Assembly (NCBI RefSeq): GCF_963675165.1
Contig: NC_087387.1
Span: 5,668,990 to 5,732,989 of the forward strand
Length of the DNA: 64,000 nt
Origin: Halichondria panicea
Taxonomy: Eukaryota > Porifera > Demospongiae > Suberitida > Halichondriidae
Direction: 5' to 3'
Under the pieces are notes generated by a model that had not been told where the DNA came from, did no database searches, and was given only the letters and a program-made list of their open reading frames with translations. Within the stretch, counting starts at the first letter, position 1; each line of letters opens with the position of its first letter. The translations under genes and the position numbers were made by a program. Positions 21,578-32,604 of the stretch are shown here, piece by piece.

Positions 21578-22575
21578 ACTGTACGTACGTCTTACTTAGC
21601 TTTGTATGGTATACCCTAAACTTGTTTATAAAATTGCATGTCGTTTTCCTTGTTTTATGTTAAACTTTCATTAGACATTTTAGTCATAGGATTGTGTCCA
21701 GGACCTTTCATTTCTATTATGCGTATTAGTTCTCAGAGACATTCAAGACGTGAATACTAAATTGATGTGATATCGCTATAATCATTATTATTACAAAACA
21801 AAAGACAAAACAGGTCAATAACTAATGTATAAAGAGGAATAACTATAGATCTCCCTCTCCTCTCTAATCTATAATTATGCTCAAACCATGGCCAGAGGAG
21901 GTACACATCTTTCAAACGCTCTATGCAAGTTTGTAGTATTTTATCTAGTAACTATATGATTCAAGTCCATTTGTGACTTCAATTGAGTGGTCCGGCCGCC
22001 GCAACGTTAGTCTAAATAATATGCATAACATTAGCTCTGGAATTATAACCATAGTATAGCCTCGGAAACAAGCATATCAAGTTTTACAGTGATAGGAGGT
22101 CGACCGACAATAATAATAAGGGTATATATGTAGAGTGTGTGACAAAGCTAAATGCATGGATTCAGTAATGTCAAAAACACGTACGACCAGATAATAGAAT
22201 TACATTCATACCTTGTTCTTCCACTGCTGCTATCTCTTGTGAAGTAGCTGTGAATATTTTACACAAAATAATCCATGTTTAATAATTATATGCTCTATAC
22301 TTAAGACAACTTACAGCAGGCCGTCCTGGTACATTCTGCAGATGCACCTGTACGAGTTTTACGACATGTGCTGCACAAAATAGAAGTGTATACAACTAGT
22401 ATTCTATCCTCCTGCATAATTTTGTTCACTGTACCATATATTGCAACGATCTTTGAACAGTTCTCCAATCTTGTAACTAACACCATTTAGGAGACATGAA
22501 TCTGATACTGGAAAATAATGTGATATATAAACTTATCACAGATTAATTAGTAGAATATCTGACACATGCATGTGC

Positions 22576-22639
22576 TAGTCTCGAATACCCGCCTCAACCT
22601 AAAAGCTTGATTTTAGGTTGAGGCGGGTATTCGAGATTA
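22576..22639. mobile_element. TAGTCTCGAATACCC hairpin, 64 bp, block 1 only
   Basis: Arms of about 26 bp (TAGTCTCGAATACCCGCCTC... and its inverse) surround a short AAGCTTGA loop. TGCATGTGC is duplicated at 22567-22575 and 22640-22648. The empty site with one copy is at 41045-41053 in block 2. It lies in an intron of the secreted gene. Confidence 0.93.
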
Positions 22640-22740
22640 TGCATGTGCATGGCAACTGTATAGTTACTTACAGCATAACCCCTTGAAGCACTCTGCGTAC
22701 CCACCACGGCATATGCTGTATAAAGTGTACATTTATAATA

Positions 22741-22944
22741 CCTTAAGGTGACATATTTTCGCGTGTATTAATTTCTGCTATTTCTGCGAATGAGAGTAAA
22801 ATCGCAAAAATTAGTACTCGCAAATAATGGCCGCCCTCTTGTTTAATGTATCCAGATTGACAATTTCGCAAAAAATTATACCGCAAAATGTACAAAACTG
22901 TAAAAACGCAAACAAATCTACCTGTGAAAATATGTCACCTTAAG
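22741..22944. mobile_element. MITE with CCTTAAGGTGACAT termini, block 1 only
   Basis: CCTTAAGGTGACATATTTTC at the left is mirrored by GAAAATATGTCACCTTAAG at the right. Block 2 lacks it (AAGTGTTCATCATTGTCTC around 41131). A diverged inverted copy is at about 59284-59500. Confidence 0.8.
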
Positions 22945-24222
22945 ATAATTGTTTCACACATGAGCATGCACTGTACCATATTTCGCATCCGTCTTTGTAA
23001 AGGTCTCCAGGATTGTAACGCTTACCATTTGCAACACATTCTTTAGCTGCTTGGAAAATAACGCTACAGTAAACTATCACAGAATAGGACAAAAAGTAGA
23101 TAATTATAGCTATACTTGCATTCATTTGCATGGGTGATAGATATAGCTCTATAATTATACTTACGGCAGATTGTCTTGGTGCAAGATGGATTCCCTCCCT
23201 CAAGACATATGCTGCAATACATTACAATAATTATTATCTTTCACACCGAGTGACACTGTTATACCATTTATTGCATTCATCCTTGAAATAGTCTCCAACC
23301 TTAAGTCTTGTAAGTCACGCCATTTACAACACATTCCTTTTCAGCTGGTTGAAAGATAATGCAAAGATAAAGTATCTCTGATTCGCAATATGTAACTATA
23401 CTTACGACAGGAAGTCTTGATGCAAGTTATGGCCCCACCCTCAACACACGTGCTGTTCATAATAAAAGTATATAAATGTACTATACAATAATTAGTTTCT
23501 ATACCATTAATTTTTTGCAACGGCCTTCCATATTGTCTTCGAAACTTTCGCCAATTTTGTAAGTCACACCATTTTGTTGACATACATCATCTTCAGCTGC
23601 TTGAAAACAATGAAACTGTAAACTATTCCGTGCATGCAGATTCACAATAAAAGCTCGACATAATTACAGATTATGACAGATATTATGAATTATTACTACT
23701 TTACCTACAGCACGTCAACTTTGTGCAGACTGCAACCCCATTCTCCACACACGTGCTGCTCGTGATAAAAGTGTACATTTAAAATACAACAGTAAACGGT
23801 CTCTCACACTGTACCATGAATTGCATCGGTCTTTAAATTCCTGTCCCACCTTGTAAAGCACACCATTTACGATACATGGTTCTAGAACTGAAAAAAGCAT
23901 AATTTTTTAGAGAGTGTATAGAAGTATAAACAGTGCTACAATAATTACAAGTGAGCTAATAAATACATATACATACATACATTCAATGATTATTACATCG
24001 TCCTGGCTATGAACCTATATCCCCCCCACCGTGTATATTGAGCAACAACATGCAATTGAGTGATGATTGAGACACTTCTTACTTTCATCCCATTGCGCAG
24101 ACACCATGGCTGCCATAGCGATGACAGTAAATAGTAGAATTAAATTCTTCATCTTCGTTTTAGCTTCAGTTCAGAAAGTTTTGCGAGGTAACCTGGACTA
24201 TGCGTATTGTAGAGTGATTGCA

Positions 24223-24291
24223 GCTTATATAGCCAGTTGTACACAATATATGGAATGTTTCATCCATCACATTGCCTTGGTAACAGAGTGG
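24223..24291 (-). promoter_or_regulatory. Promoter of the block 1 secreted gene
   Basis: A TATA-like GGCTATATAAGC (24223-24234) lies about 75 bp before the start codon. Upstream is a conserved word that on the minus strand reads TTACCAAGGCAATGTGA (within 24267-24291). Both are repeated before the block 2 gene and the gene at 54766; the gene at 51922 has the upstream word with two changes (TTGCCAAGACAATGTGA). Confidence 0.6.
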
Positions 24292-24299
24292 AGGTATCG

Positions 24300-26146
24300 A
24301 TATTTCTCATTACCTTTGATCCCAATTCCCAGACACCATCGCCATATGCACCTGTGAATTTAAACGTTCTGTTAATCCTTTTTTTGGAACTTAACTGAAA
24401 CCATAATTATGCATGAGACTTCTAGTTAAGTAACATTGCAGCTATAATTATAATAGAAGGATTGGTCGCCTAGCAACACAGTGGACCCTAGCTGGAGCAT
24501 GGAGTTAGTGGAGAGCTACCGTATATTGAGGGTCATTGTCAATATTTCATAGATTTTGCGGATTAAAAAAAACACGCAAAATGCAAAAATGCATGTTTAA
24601 TGGGCTAAAAAAGATATCCTGTAAAAATAGCAACCTTCGAAGATTACCCGCTATAATTATATGGTAGCTATAGCGAATATAGACATGGTATATCGGTATG
24701 CATGTAGTCATTGCATGTGCATGTGTGCTGTAATTATGCAACCTTTGTTTTTCTATTCACTATAATACATGTACATTGTATATATAGGGTGTTATATTAT
24801 AACTAACAGGCCACCATGAAGGATAGTGTCAAGCACTGCACGCACAGCTGCTCAGACAAGGGGACATGATACACTCGACCACACACCAAGCCAATCATTG
24901 ATCTAAGCATTCCGTGGATATTTTAAAAGGTTTTATCATTCAAAGGCAATCTCAAGTTACACAGCTATACACAGAGTGCACGTAGCATATAATAATGATA
25001 GACTTTTTAGAAGACTGCTATAGATACCACACATGCAGATGCATGTGGTTGAAACATTTAGCAATACATTTGATCCTAAGTGCTGTATACTTCTCACGTG
25101 TTGCAACAACTCTCCCATTGAAGGAACCAGATTTCAATTGACTGCCATGCAAGGTCAGCATCTGCAATCAGTAACTTGCTCTGCAGAGGAGGCAGTAACC
25201 CTCTATAGTAACACAATGAGTCGGGTACAGGGGAGGGTAGCAATAATACGATTAATCCGCCACCGTCAACCATATAGCGTCTCTCCACCTGACACAGGAC
25301 TATCACATGTAACACACCACTTCTCTGTCGTCGTTTACCTATTATTATAGTGGTTCATTTCAATTGGCTCAAATCATGCCCGGCACATATTCATCTCTTG
25401 CATGCAGCTATAGTAACTCAATCTATCGGCATTCCCACCTCTCCATGCAGGTATACCAATCTTAACAGATGATGATTTGATTACCCCCTGCATACATGCT
25501 TCATGATATCCACGTCACACTCTCAACCCTCCACAACCACACACACCCATTAAAGTCCTGGACGGATTTCTTATCTGCATGAGGGGAGGAGCTGTGTAAT
25601 GAAGGCACTATTAACTCACCCAAGAATTAGTTAAGATTCTATATGAATTTTTGTCGATCTTAGAGACTAACAATGTTGTTGTGTTTTGTAAAACCATGCT
25701 TGTTGTAATACAAAACGTCAATTTGTCTGCACATCGACCTCGATTATCGTACCAGCTAAACTTATGCTATACACCAAAACTCCGGCCCTGTATATAATGA
25801 TATGAAAACTCAAATGCTAGCGTAATTATTGACATTGGCCTATATAGCGTGACGAGGACATAGTCAAGCAATGCCAGAAAAGAACAAAGCATTTAAATGA
25901 AGCATGTGCATGTGCATGTTTGAATCATAAACTGCTTCTGATTGGTTGCGTACAATTTTATAGGAAATACAAATAGTAGCCTATAATTATTTTATACACC
26001 TTAATTATTTTGTATATAGATCATGGGGACAAAGCATGTTATTGAAAGCAGAAACGGCTGTATACATATTAATATGCCAACGTTTATCGGTATCGCTTGT
26101 CACATGCATAAAATCAAATTTAGGAAGCAAGTCAATTCCTTTCATA
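24300..26146. other. No gene recognised
   Basis: Shared with 42560-44590. A 105-residue frame at 25033-25350 is not conserved in block 2, where a 4-bp insertion shifts it. Contains a degenerate CCGTATATTGAGGG MITE remnant near 24520-24660. Confidence 0.5.
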
Positions 26147-26320
26147 CCGTATAGTGCGAAATTTTGAGGGGCTTAATTTTCACTGTTCGTGGGTTGGTAA
26201 TCCTACACGAAAATTATGCTATAACCGTGCAAGGATTAAAGGCGTGGCCTTGAAATGTTTACAAAATGCTTTTAGAGGCCATTCCACGAAACTTAAATGC
26301 CTCGAACATTTCGCGCTATA
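26147..26320. mobile_element. TA-flanked MITE (CCGTATAG family)
   Basis: CCGTATAGTGCGAAATTTTG at the left, mirrored by CGAACATTTCGCGC at the right, with TA at both ends. Present at the same place in block 2 (44594-44768), so older than the duplication. Confidence 0.7.
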
Positions 26321-26548
26321 CAAATATTACTTAGACACAGACCATCTTCAGTTAGTCAAGCTTACAACCTATACACAATTGCAATATTGCATGCATGAAG
26401 TAAATTGCTCATTGTGCATGGAAACCGTTACTAATAGTTATCACATAAATACATTCCCTTTAGCTGCTGCCATCTCATTCAGAATAACTGTATAACTATT
26501 TGCCTGTTTAAATCATTAACATACACTCAACATACTGTTACCCCAGCA

Positions 26549-26700
26549 GCCCATCTTGGAACAAGCTGCCCTGCCACCCTCATGACACCATCCTGGTACA
26601 AGCTGCCCTGCCACCCTCATGACACCATCCTGGTAGGTACAAGCTGTCCTGCCACACTCATGACACCATCCTGGCACAAGCTGCCCTGCCACCCTCAGTG
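26549..26700. repeat. 37-bp tandem repeat, about 4 copies
   Basis: The unit starts TGGTACAAGCTGCCCTGCCA and contains CCCTCATGACACCATCC. The block 2 copy (45005-45345) has about nine units and runs into a VWC-like B exon from which it appears to derive. Confidence 0.9.
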
Positions 26701-26948
26701 GAGAATGTAAAGAAGAACTCAGTCTTATGTTAGCTACGTCAAGATGTACACAATGCTCTGATCTTTACATTCTTCTACTAATACCATTTGCGCTGGCTGG
26801 TATATTGCTAGTTGCTTTAATTGTTTTGCTAAACATTACTATAGCAACTGGAAAGATTCATGGCCTCATTTTCTATGCCAATATACTAGCAAAGAGAAAA
26901 ATCTTGACTGTTATAGTCAGGTATGCAGGGCTGTTGTTTGATTCCTAA
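26697..26948 (+). pseudogene. Membrane-segment fragment of the beta-helix family
   Basis: Starts abruptly after the 37-bp repeat. It matches gene A around residues 960-1028: SGECKEELSLMLATSRC, then IPFALAGILLVALIVLLN and IHGLIFYANILA, and stops matching at about 26895. No upstream or downstream domain. Confidence 0.8.
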
Positions 26949-27279
26949 CGAGACACAGACGTACCAATCGAGATCCACACGATAGACTATAGAGATTTGC
27001 GGTACTATAAGACTATGCTTTGCTTTGCTTGTATAGTGGTAGCAGTTTTACCTTATAAGGTAATATTATAGCCTGCTGTACACATAATTATAACCACATA
27101 ATTAAAAAGCACGATTTTCTTGATAAAGTTAAATTGCATGGGTACAAAAAAACGATGTGTGGTTTCATGCAAAGTGTGTGAATATTGTGGCAAGTGAAAA
27201 CCACACATCAGTACATGTATATATGAGCTATAGTGTCCGTGCACTGCAGCAGTTCAGACAAAGGAGTACGAAATATAGA

Positions 27280-27360
27280 AAGACCTAGACCTGTTATCTG
27301 GTGGAAAAAATCTCACCTTATATACATCTACCTAGATTATGTGCTAACTGAGCAGTCTAC
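27280..27360 (+). pseudogene. Small N-terminal fragment of the beta-helix family
   Basis: GACCTGTTATCTGGTGGA and TTATGTGCTAACTGAGCAG correspond to the LLSGGDNLTLSFLPGDHVLTEQ region of genes A and B, with a changed middle. About 80 bp only. Confidence 0.6.
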
Positions 27361-27719
27361 ACAAATCCGCCAAAAATTAATTAGTGTCCTAAAATCAGAT
27401 AACAATCTGAAAACGCTAAACTTACTACCCGTAATCAAAAAACAATTCCAACTCAGAGCTGAGACTACTACAAACTAGTCAACAAGTCAGTTAAAGTTTA
27501 CTTTCAAAAGAGATAAGAGCATAACAGCAACTGACATTTTTTAGATCAAAAACTAAGAGCAGAGACCCTAGGTGGAGTTTCAGTACAAAGATGAGGCCCA
27601 AACCACAATTCAAAGAGTGGAAAAGAACTCGGACTATGATGCAATACAACATACTACTAATTAAGCCGGAATTAAGAGTGGATGAACATCAGCAAACATA
27701 ATTATAAACACAGTTATTG

Positions 27720-27930
27720 ATTTCATAACTTCTCACATGTACATACAACCGACCAGAACGAAAGTCCTGCTGTAGTCAGATTCCATACAGAATACAGAAT
27801 TGGTGTGACACGTTTCTGAATGATTATCAGTAAACATGCACTTGGGTTTCGTTGGAAGTTTGCACCACAAAATTCACATCAAGATTTGATTATTGATGGT
27901 GCCCATGGTGTCTATACAATGTGGGGCTTC
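27720..27930 (+). pseudogene. N-terminal beta-helix family fragment (block 2 copy)
   Basis: Paralogue of 10490-10720 with the same words (ATAACTTCTCACATGTACAT, TTATTGATGGTGCCCATGG). Confidence 0.75.
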
Positions 27931-28446
27931 ATGTTTTTACACATAAGCTTCCAACATAATACTTCACTGGACCCTTATCTCTTGGTTACCATGGGAAACC
28001 ACGTGCAGGGGCAGTACTATGCCTACCCATAGATAATCTATGGTCTACCTCAAATTGAATAGGTCAGACAACAATAACAGATGGCCATGCCATGTGGTTA
28101 TGTTGCTTAACTGATTTCCAACTCAGTCCCCTAAATGCATGGGAATGTGGCGATCACTAAACCACAGATGCACAACTGACTTGAACAGTTCCAAGAATAG
28201 ATTAATTGTCTCAAAACAGCAGTGAATCAGAAGAGCTAGTGCAGCATCCATTTTAGAGTTGAAAGATCTATAATATCTATATAGGGTATTATATGCAATG
28301 TCTTACTATACATTCATAATCATACATTCACTGCAGGGAATTACTATAATGTCTTTGAGTATACCCCAATATTTAATCAGTATAGGTCAGACAACAATAA
28401 CAGATGGCCATGCCATGTGGTTATGTTGTTGAACTGGCTTTATATG

Positions 28447-29105
28447 CAGTGGTTTTCCATACCTTTGCAGGCTATACTCCAAGAGCACTGCAACCACAAT
28501 GTAGTGAATAGCCGCTAAATGTTCCAGGTGTCTCATATTTTGTCTGACTGAAGTGATGGTAGCTCTGATGGTAGCTCAGCTAACTTGTTGCTTGGTTCAT
28601 TGTGACAAAATGATATGAGCTAAAACTTGTATGTATAGCTATAGGGAGCGGAGGGCCTATATTTACTAGGCTCAAAATTGGATATTTCCGAAAGCAGCTT
28701 GTTGACCTCAAGCATTATAATTATAGAAGGAGTGTTGTGAAAGTATAGTAGTAACCCCTTGAGTTGTGTGAAAAAGCCAGTATTTTACCCATCATTGATT
28801 TTTTGTGATGTGTGGGTGGACTAAAATAACACAGACAGGTAATATAATTATTTGGCGAGTGAGCTATTAGAATTTGGCGATTTTTAATTTGACGTCTTAG
28901 GCTACTACAGCAATTAGGTCCACTAATTTGGCAGTTTTGAAAGTGCCAAATGAAAACCAGTTACAGTTTGCATTTTGCAGGCCATAGCAAGTAATTTTGT
29001 TGGCCTGTTACTAACAATCATAACAGAAGCCAACCTATATTTATTTACTACATTGTGGTTGCAGTGCTCTTGCAGTATAGCCTGCAAAGGTAAGGAAAAC
29101 CACTG
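28447..29105. mobile_element. 659-bp TIR element, block 2 only
   Basis: Arms of about 70 bp begin CAGTGGTTTTCCATACCTTT and end in the inverted copy GGTAAGGAAAACCACTG. TATATG is on both sides (28441-28446, 29106-29111) and single in block 1 (near 11303-11308). Arms also share GAGCACTGCAACCACAATGT inverted. No ORF of note. Confidence 0.8.
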
Positions 29106-29659
29106 TATATGATTTCCAAATTCCCCTAAGTGCATGGGAAATGTGGCAATCACTAATTAAGACACTAGACAGTTCCTAGAATAGTACATGACTGTAGTCT
29201 TTGCAAAGCAGAACAGCAGTGAATCAGAAGAGCTAGTGCAGCATCCATTTACAGTGAGTTGAAAGTAATCATTGCAATCTAATGTCTTACTATAATTATA
29301 TAATGATCATTGGACCAAAGTCAACTTGAATTTAGCATGGTGGTACCACAGAATCTGGTACATAAGAAATTAACTTTTGGCTATCAGCTCAGCTTTCAGC
29401 TATGTCAGCTTTTGGTCAGTACAGTGAATCAAAATGGCTAAGTTAATTAAGACCAGATCGAGGAGGTTGCAATTGGTTCCCACGATTAATTAAGATTCAC
29501 GTGAGCTTATGTTTTCTATGTAAAACTCCAGAAGAGGTCCGACAGGCGAGGTGCATCAAGCAATTAGCCTCTGATTGCACTCAGCAAAAACATATATATA
29601 TGATGTGGGCGGATAATTATTGCTCAATCAAAGGCTAATTGCTTGAGCTGCACCGCGCC

Positions 29660-29705
29660 TAGCCTCGATTCCAGGCCGCTTTTAATTGGCCTGGAATTGA
29701 GGCTA
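29660..29705. mobile_element. 46-bp TAGCCTC-family hairpin (block 2 copy)
   Basis: Same insertion as 11821-11866, with CACCGCGCC on both sides (29651-29659, 29706-29714) and two substitutions in the right arm and loop. Confidence 0.9.
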
Positions 29706-30516
29706 CACCGCGCCTGTCGTACTACCTCCTCTGGTAAAACTCCAAATCGCTGAGTCAGCACTTTTTATCTACTTCCATTCTAGCTCGTTTATCTCTCTTG
29801 TATAACATTTCCTGTTAGTTTATGAGTTGTAGTAGTTTAACGCTATGATTGCTATACCTGCTACATCAAGACAGGAGCCAAAGAAGTGCAGCAACAACTC
29901 AATGTTTGTGGTTTCTGGCTCATTGCTTCTAGTACGACTACGCTACTCACTTTCTAGTGTCACTGAGCATTTTTAGCATCATTTACTACTTAGAGAGCTA
30001 CAATCATCTGCAGTATGTTAGCTTTGCTATAGAATAGCCACTTTTCTCCGTAAGTTTCCGTATATTTTCACCGTGTACAAACATTCCTCCGTAAAACGTC
30101 ATGAGTCATGACCAACCTCCTCTGATTTAGGACAGTGATTATAGAACCTGGTGACTATATATGCTCGATTAGAGGCCGCTCTTGTATAAAGGCCGCTCTC
30201 AAATAGTAGCCTCCTTTGCTAGTGAAATGTAACATTTAGTAGCCGCTCTCAAATAGTAGCCTCAGTGAACTTTAACTCTAGCATTTTTCTGCACGTGGCA
30301 GCCAAAAAATTATGTATAGGATATACCACACCTATATAAGAAGAATATGCACCTATATATACCGTGGTTACTCTGAGGCGTAGCCGAGGGGTATGTAACC
30401 ATGGTAGAGGGTACATATTCTCCGAGTAGGTGTGGCATATCTTACTTATACCACGTGACCGCAGCATTATAAACGGAACCTCCCCTAGCAACAATTCAAT
30501 CTACGATGCAGAGACT

Positions 30517-30648
30517 ATGCCGGATTTTACAGTCGTTAAAGAGCTAGTAGAGCAACACGTCGACTCCTACAGATGCTCAGAAGCTTCCATGGTCCAAGCG
30601 TTGACCATTCGACGTCCCTCACTGGAGTTGCAAGCTCTTTTTGGATAA
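30517..30648 (+). CDS. Conserved 43-residue ORF (block 2 copy)
   Basis: Paralogue of 12813-12944, same length, one visible residue change. Function unknown. Confidence 0.3.
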   Translation: MPDFTVVKELVEQHVDSYRCSEASMVQALTIRRPSLELQALFG

Positions 30649-30956
30649 AATGTATCTCAAACCCCACCCACGGACTCATGGAGGCTTAGCCATCTTGTTG
30701 GAGACCAGCTTCCGTGCCTCTGCCGTCGCTTTGAGTCTTGGTATCGTCAAACATGGCTCCTTTCTCTTTGCTTACTTTCTTGAGCAAAAGAAAAAACATT
30801 AGAGAAAACTTGAAAACGGTGCATGCCTGGGGCTGTATGATATTTTTCTATATATCCTACACAGCTGTTGACCAATGAGATCAATAATTAGTGGTGACGT
30901 AAGTGTGGTATAATACTACATCAGCTATAGGTACATGTACGTAGGTACTAGGTACA

Positions 30957-32025
30957 GTCAGTGGCGTAGCCAGGGGGTGGCAAAGGGGGCAAATTCCCCC
31001 CCTTTTTCTGGGTCTCTACTGCTCTGCTCAAGTTATTGTATCTGATTATCTTGCTGAGCACTCCCTTTCTTCGGAATCTTGCTGCAGTTAGCTAGCTAGT
31101 ATAGGCAAGCAAAACAATTTACAGTGGAACCTCTGTTAACAACCACCTCCGAATAAAGGCCAATTGCTATATAACGGCCAGGCACCCAGGTTCAAAATGA
31201 ACAGTTTGTGTACAAAACAACCTCTCAACAAAGGCCACCTCTGTATAAAGGCCAAAACATTGTTCCCCAAAGGTGTCCGTTATAGAGGTGTTCCACTGTA
31301 GTCTCTAAACTGTGAGCTATTCTGGTCTAAATCTATAGACGTAGACAGTTCTTGTTCTTTGCTAAACCAGAGATAAAGTAAGGAAAGGGATTGGCAACGG
31401 TCGAAAAAATGTGACTATCCGTGATGCGCTACGTCATCGACTTTTTTTCATCTTTTGTAGCCTCCATTTATAGCTAAAAGTAAAAAAAAAACATGCTTAA
31501 GAAAACTGATCAAAATCAAGAATTTATGCAGCCTAGTAGTCAACGGAGACACAACAAAACAAGATGTGTAGGTAAAACATCATAGGCTTACTTACAGCAG
31601 TGCTTCTTAAAAGGGGCACAAACTAATATAACACTTTCTCGTCTTTTACAGCCTCCATTTTAGTATTTTTGGTTATAAATGTAAAAAACATACAAAAGAG
31701 ATTAACTAAAAGTAATATTACTTCGTTTCGCGGGCGTTGTGCCGGGAAATAATGTGCATCAAGGATGGTTGAGAGGAAATCAATATGAAATCAATGTGAA
31801 TGATCACGTGAGTTACTCCCGTTGCCAATCCCTCTATTACTCTATCTCTGGCTAAACGTACTAGCTTCTTCTATGCAAATAAAACATCAGGCCACACCTA
31901 ACTAATAGAGAAGTCAATTATGACGTCATAATTAAGAGGCGTGGCTTCCGGTCAAAATTTCGGCGCTGCGCAGCTGGTAAATTTTGCCCCCTCTTCCAAA
32001 AAATCCTGGCTACGCTCCTGTACAG
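30957..32025. mobile_element. Old TIR element (GTAGCCA.G termini), block 2 copy
   Basis: Same element as 13254-14735 without the 607-bp insertion but with the Tigger-like MITE at 31122. Confidence 0.6.
31122..31298. mobile_element. Tigger/pogo-like MITE, block 2 only
   Basis: Starts CAGTGGAACCTCTGTTAACA and ends AGAGGTGTTCCACTG, with TA at both sides. CAGTGGAACCTC is the known terminus of Tigger/pogo elements. Block 1 has the empty TTTAGTCTC at 14027-14035. Confidence 0.88.
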
Positions 32026-32604
32026 GTAGCAGCTTGTTAGTGCTTCACAAAGACTTTCTCATGGCAGAGATCAAGTTTTTATGCAGGTGAAAAGAACTTT
32101 TGATGACAAACTAAAGGTTGTTGAATTAGCTAGAGCTATTAATAAATGCCTTGAACAGGCCTCTCACTGGATTGTAGCCTCAAAATGAAACATTTAGTAG
32201 CCACGGCTCCTGATCAAATAACGGTATTTGAAATTAGCATTTGGCTATCAGCTCAGCTTTCAGCTAGCTACATCAGCTTTTTTGGCCTGATGGAGTGGAC
32301 ATGGTACATGTACTAGGTATAGAATAAGATTGTTGTTAAGATCTATACGCTTACAAGTATATACTAGGCGAGTGATGGAGCACGAACGTAAAACAGTATA
32401 TTTGTATAATTATAGTTTACAGCTTCTTGCAGCTACCAATAGCTATCTCTAGTATAAAGCTAACTACTAAGTAGAATAGCAACCTTCTACGAATAGATTT
32501 TGCTATTCCTGATTCTGGAGATTGCAATAGCCTTCAATGTACTGGTAAGCAAAACTAACCTCAGTTGTAGATCCTAGTCTGTGGAATTTGTTAGCATATA
32601 GTTA

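Larger units (their letters stand above)
22007..24152 (-). pseudogene. Secreted cysteine-rich VWC-like repeat gene (block 1), damaged
   Basis: Exons by splice signals and similarity, 5' to 3': signal peptide 24152-24083 (MKNLILLFTVIAMAAMVSA); five pairs of A exons (C..NG..Y..G..F.D.C..WY pattern: 23887-23810, 23596-about 23505, 23344-23247, 23046-22972, 22507-22430) and B exons (TC.ENG..C.K..C pattern: 23755-23709, 23452-23406, 23211-23165, 22715-22672, 22370-22315); a short exon 22247-22212 (TSQEIAAVEEQ); and 22011-22007, where the stop follows two bases after the splice. A plus B resembles a split VWC domain. Compared with block 2, the second A exon has a 4-bp insertion that removes its tryptophan and gives a stop, and the third A exon has a 7-bp insertion. 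A, B phases are discussed in the findings. Confidence 0.65.
10410..26700. repeat. Block 1 of ~17-kb tandem segmental duplication
   Basis: Collinear with 27640-45340. The left boundary is near GATGCAATACAAC (about 10400 and 27636); the right boundary lies in the 37-bp repeat. Identity by eye is high (coding parts mostly match with scattered substitutions). Block-specific insertions are listed separately. Confidence 0.85.

Noticed and set aside
25033-25350. 105-residue ORF in block 1
   Set aside because: The paralogous stretch in block 2 has a 4-bp insertion that shifts the frame, so it is not maintained.
26154-26495. 113-residue ORF (and its block 2 counterpart at 44601)
   Set aside because: It overlaps a TA-flanked MITE and diverges in length between blocks; it is transposon sequence.
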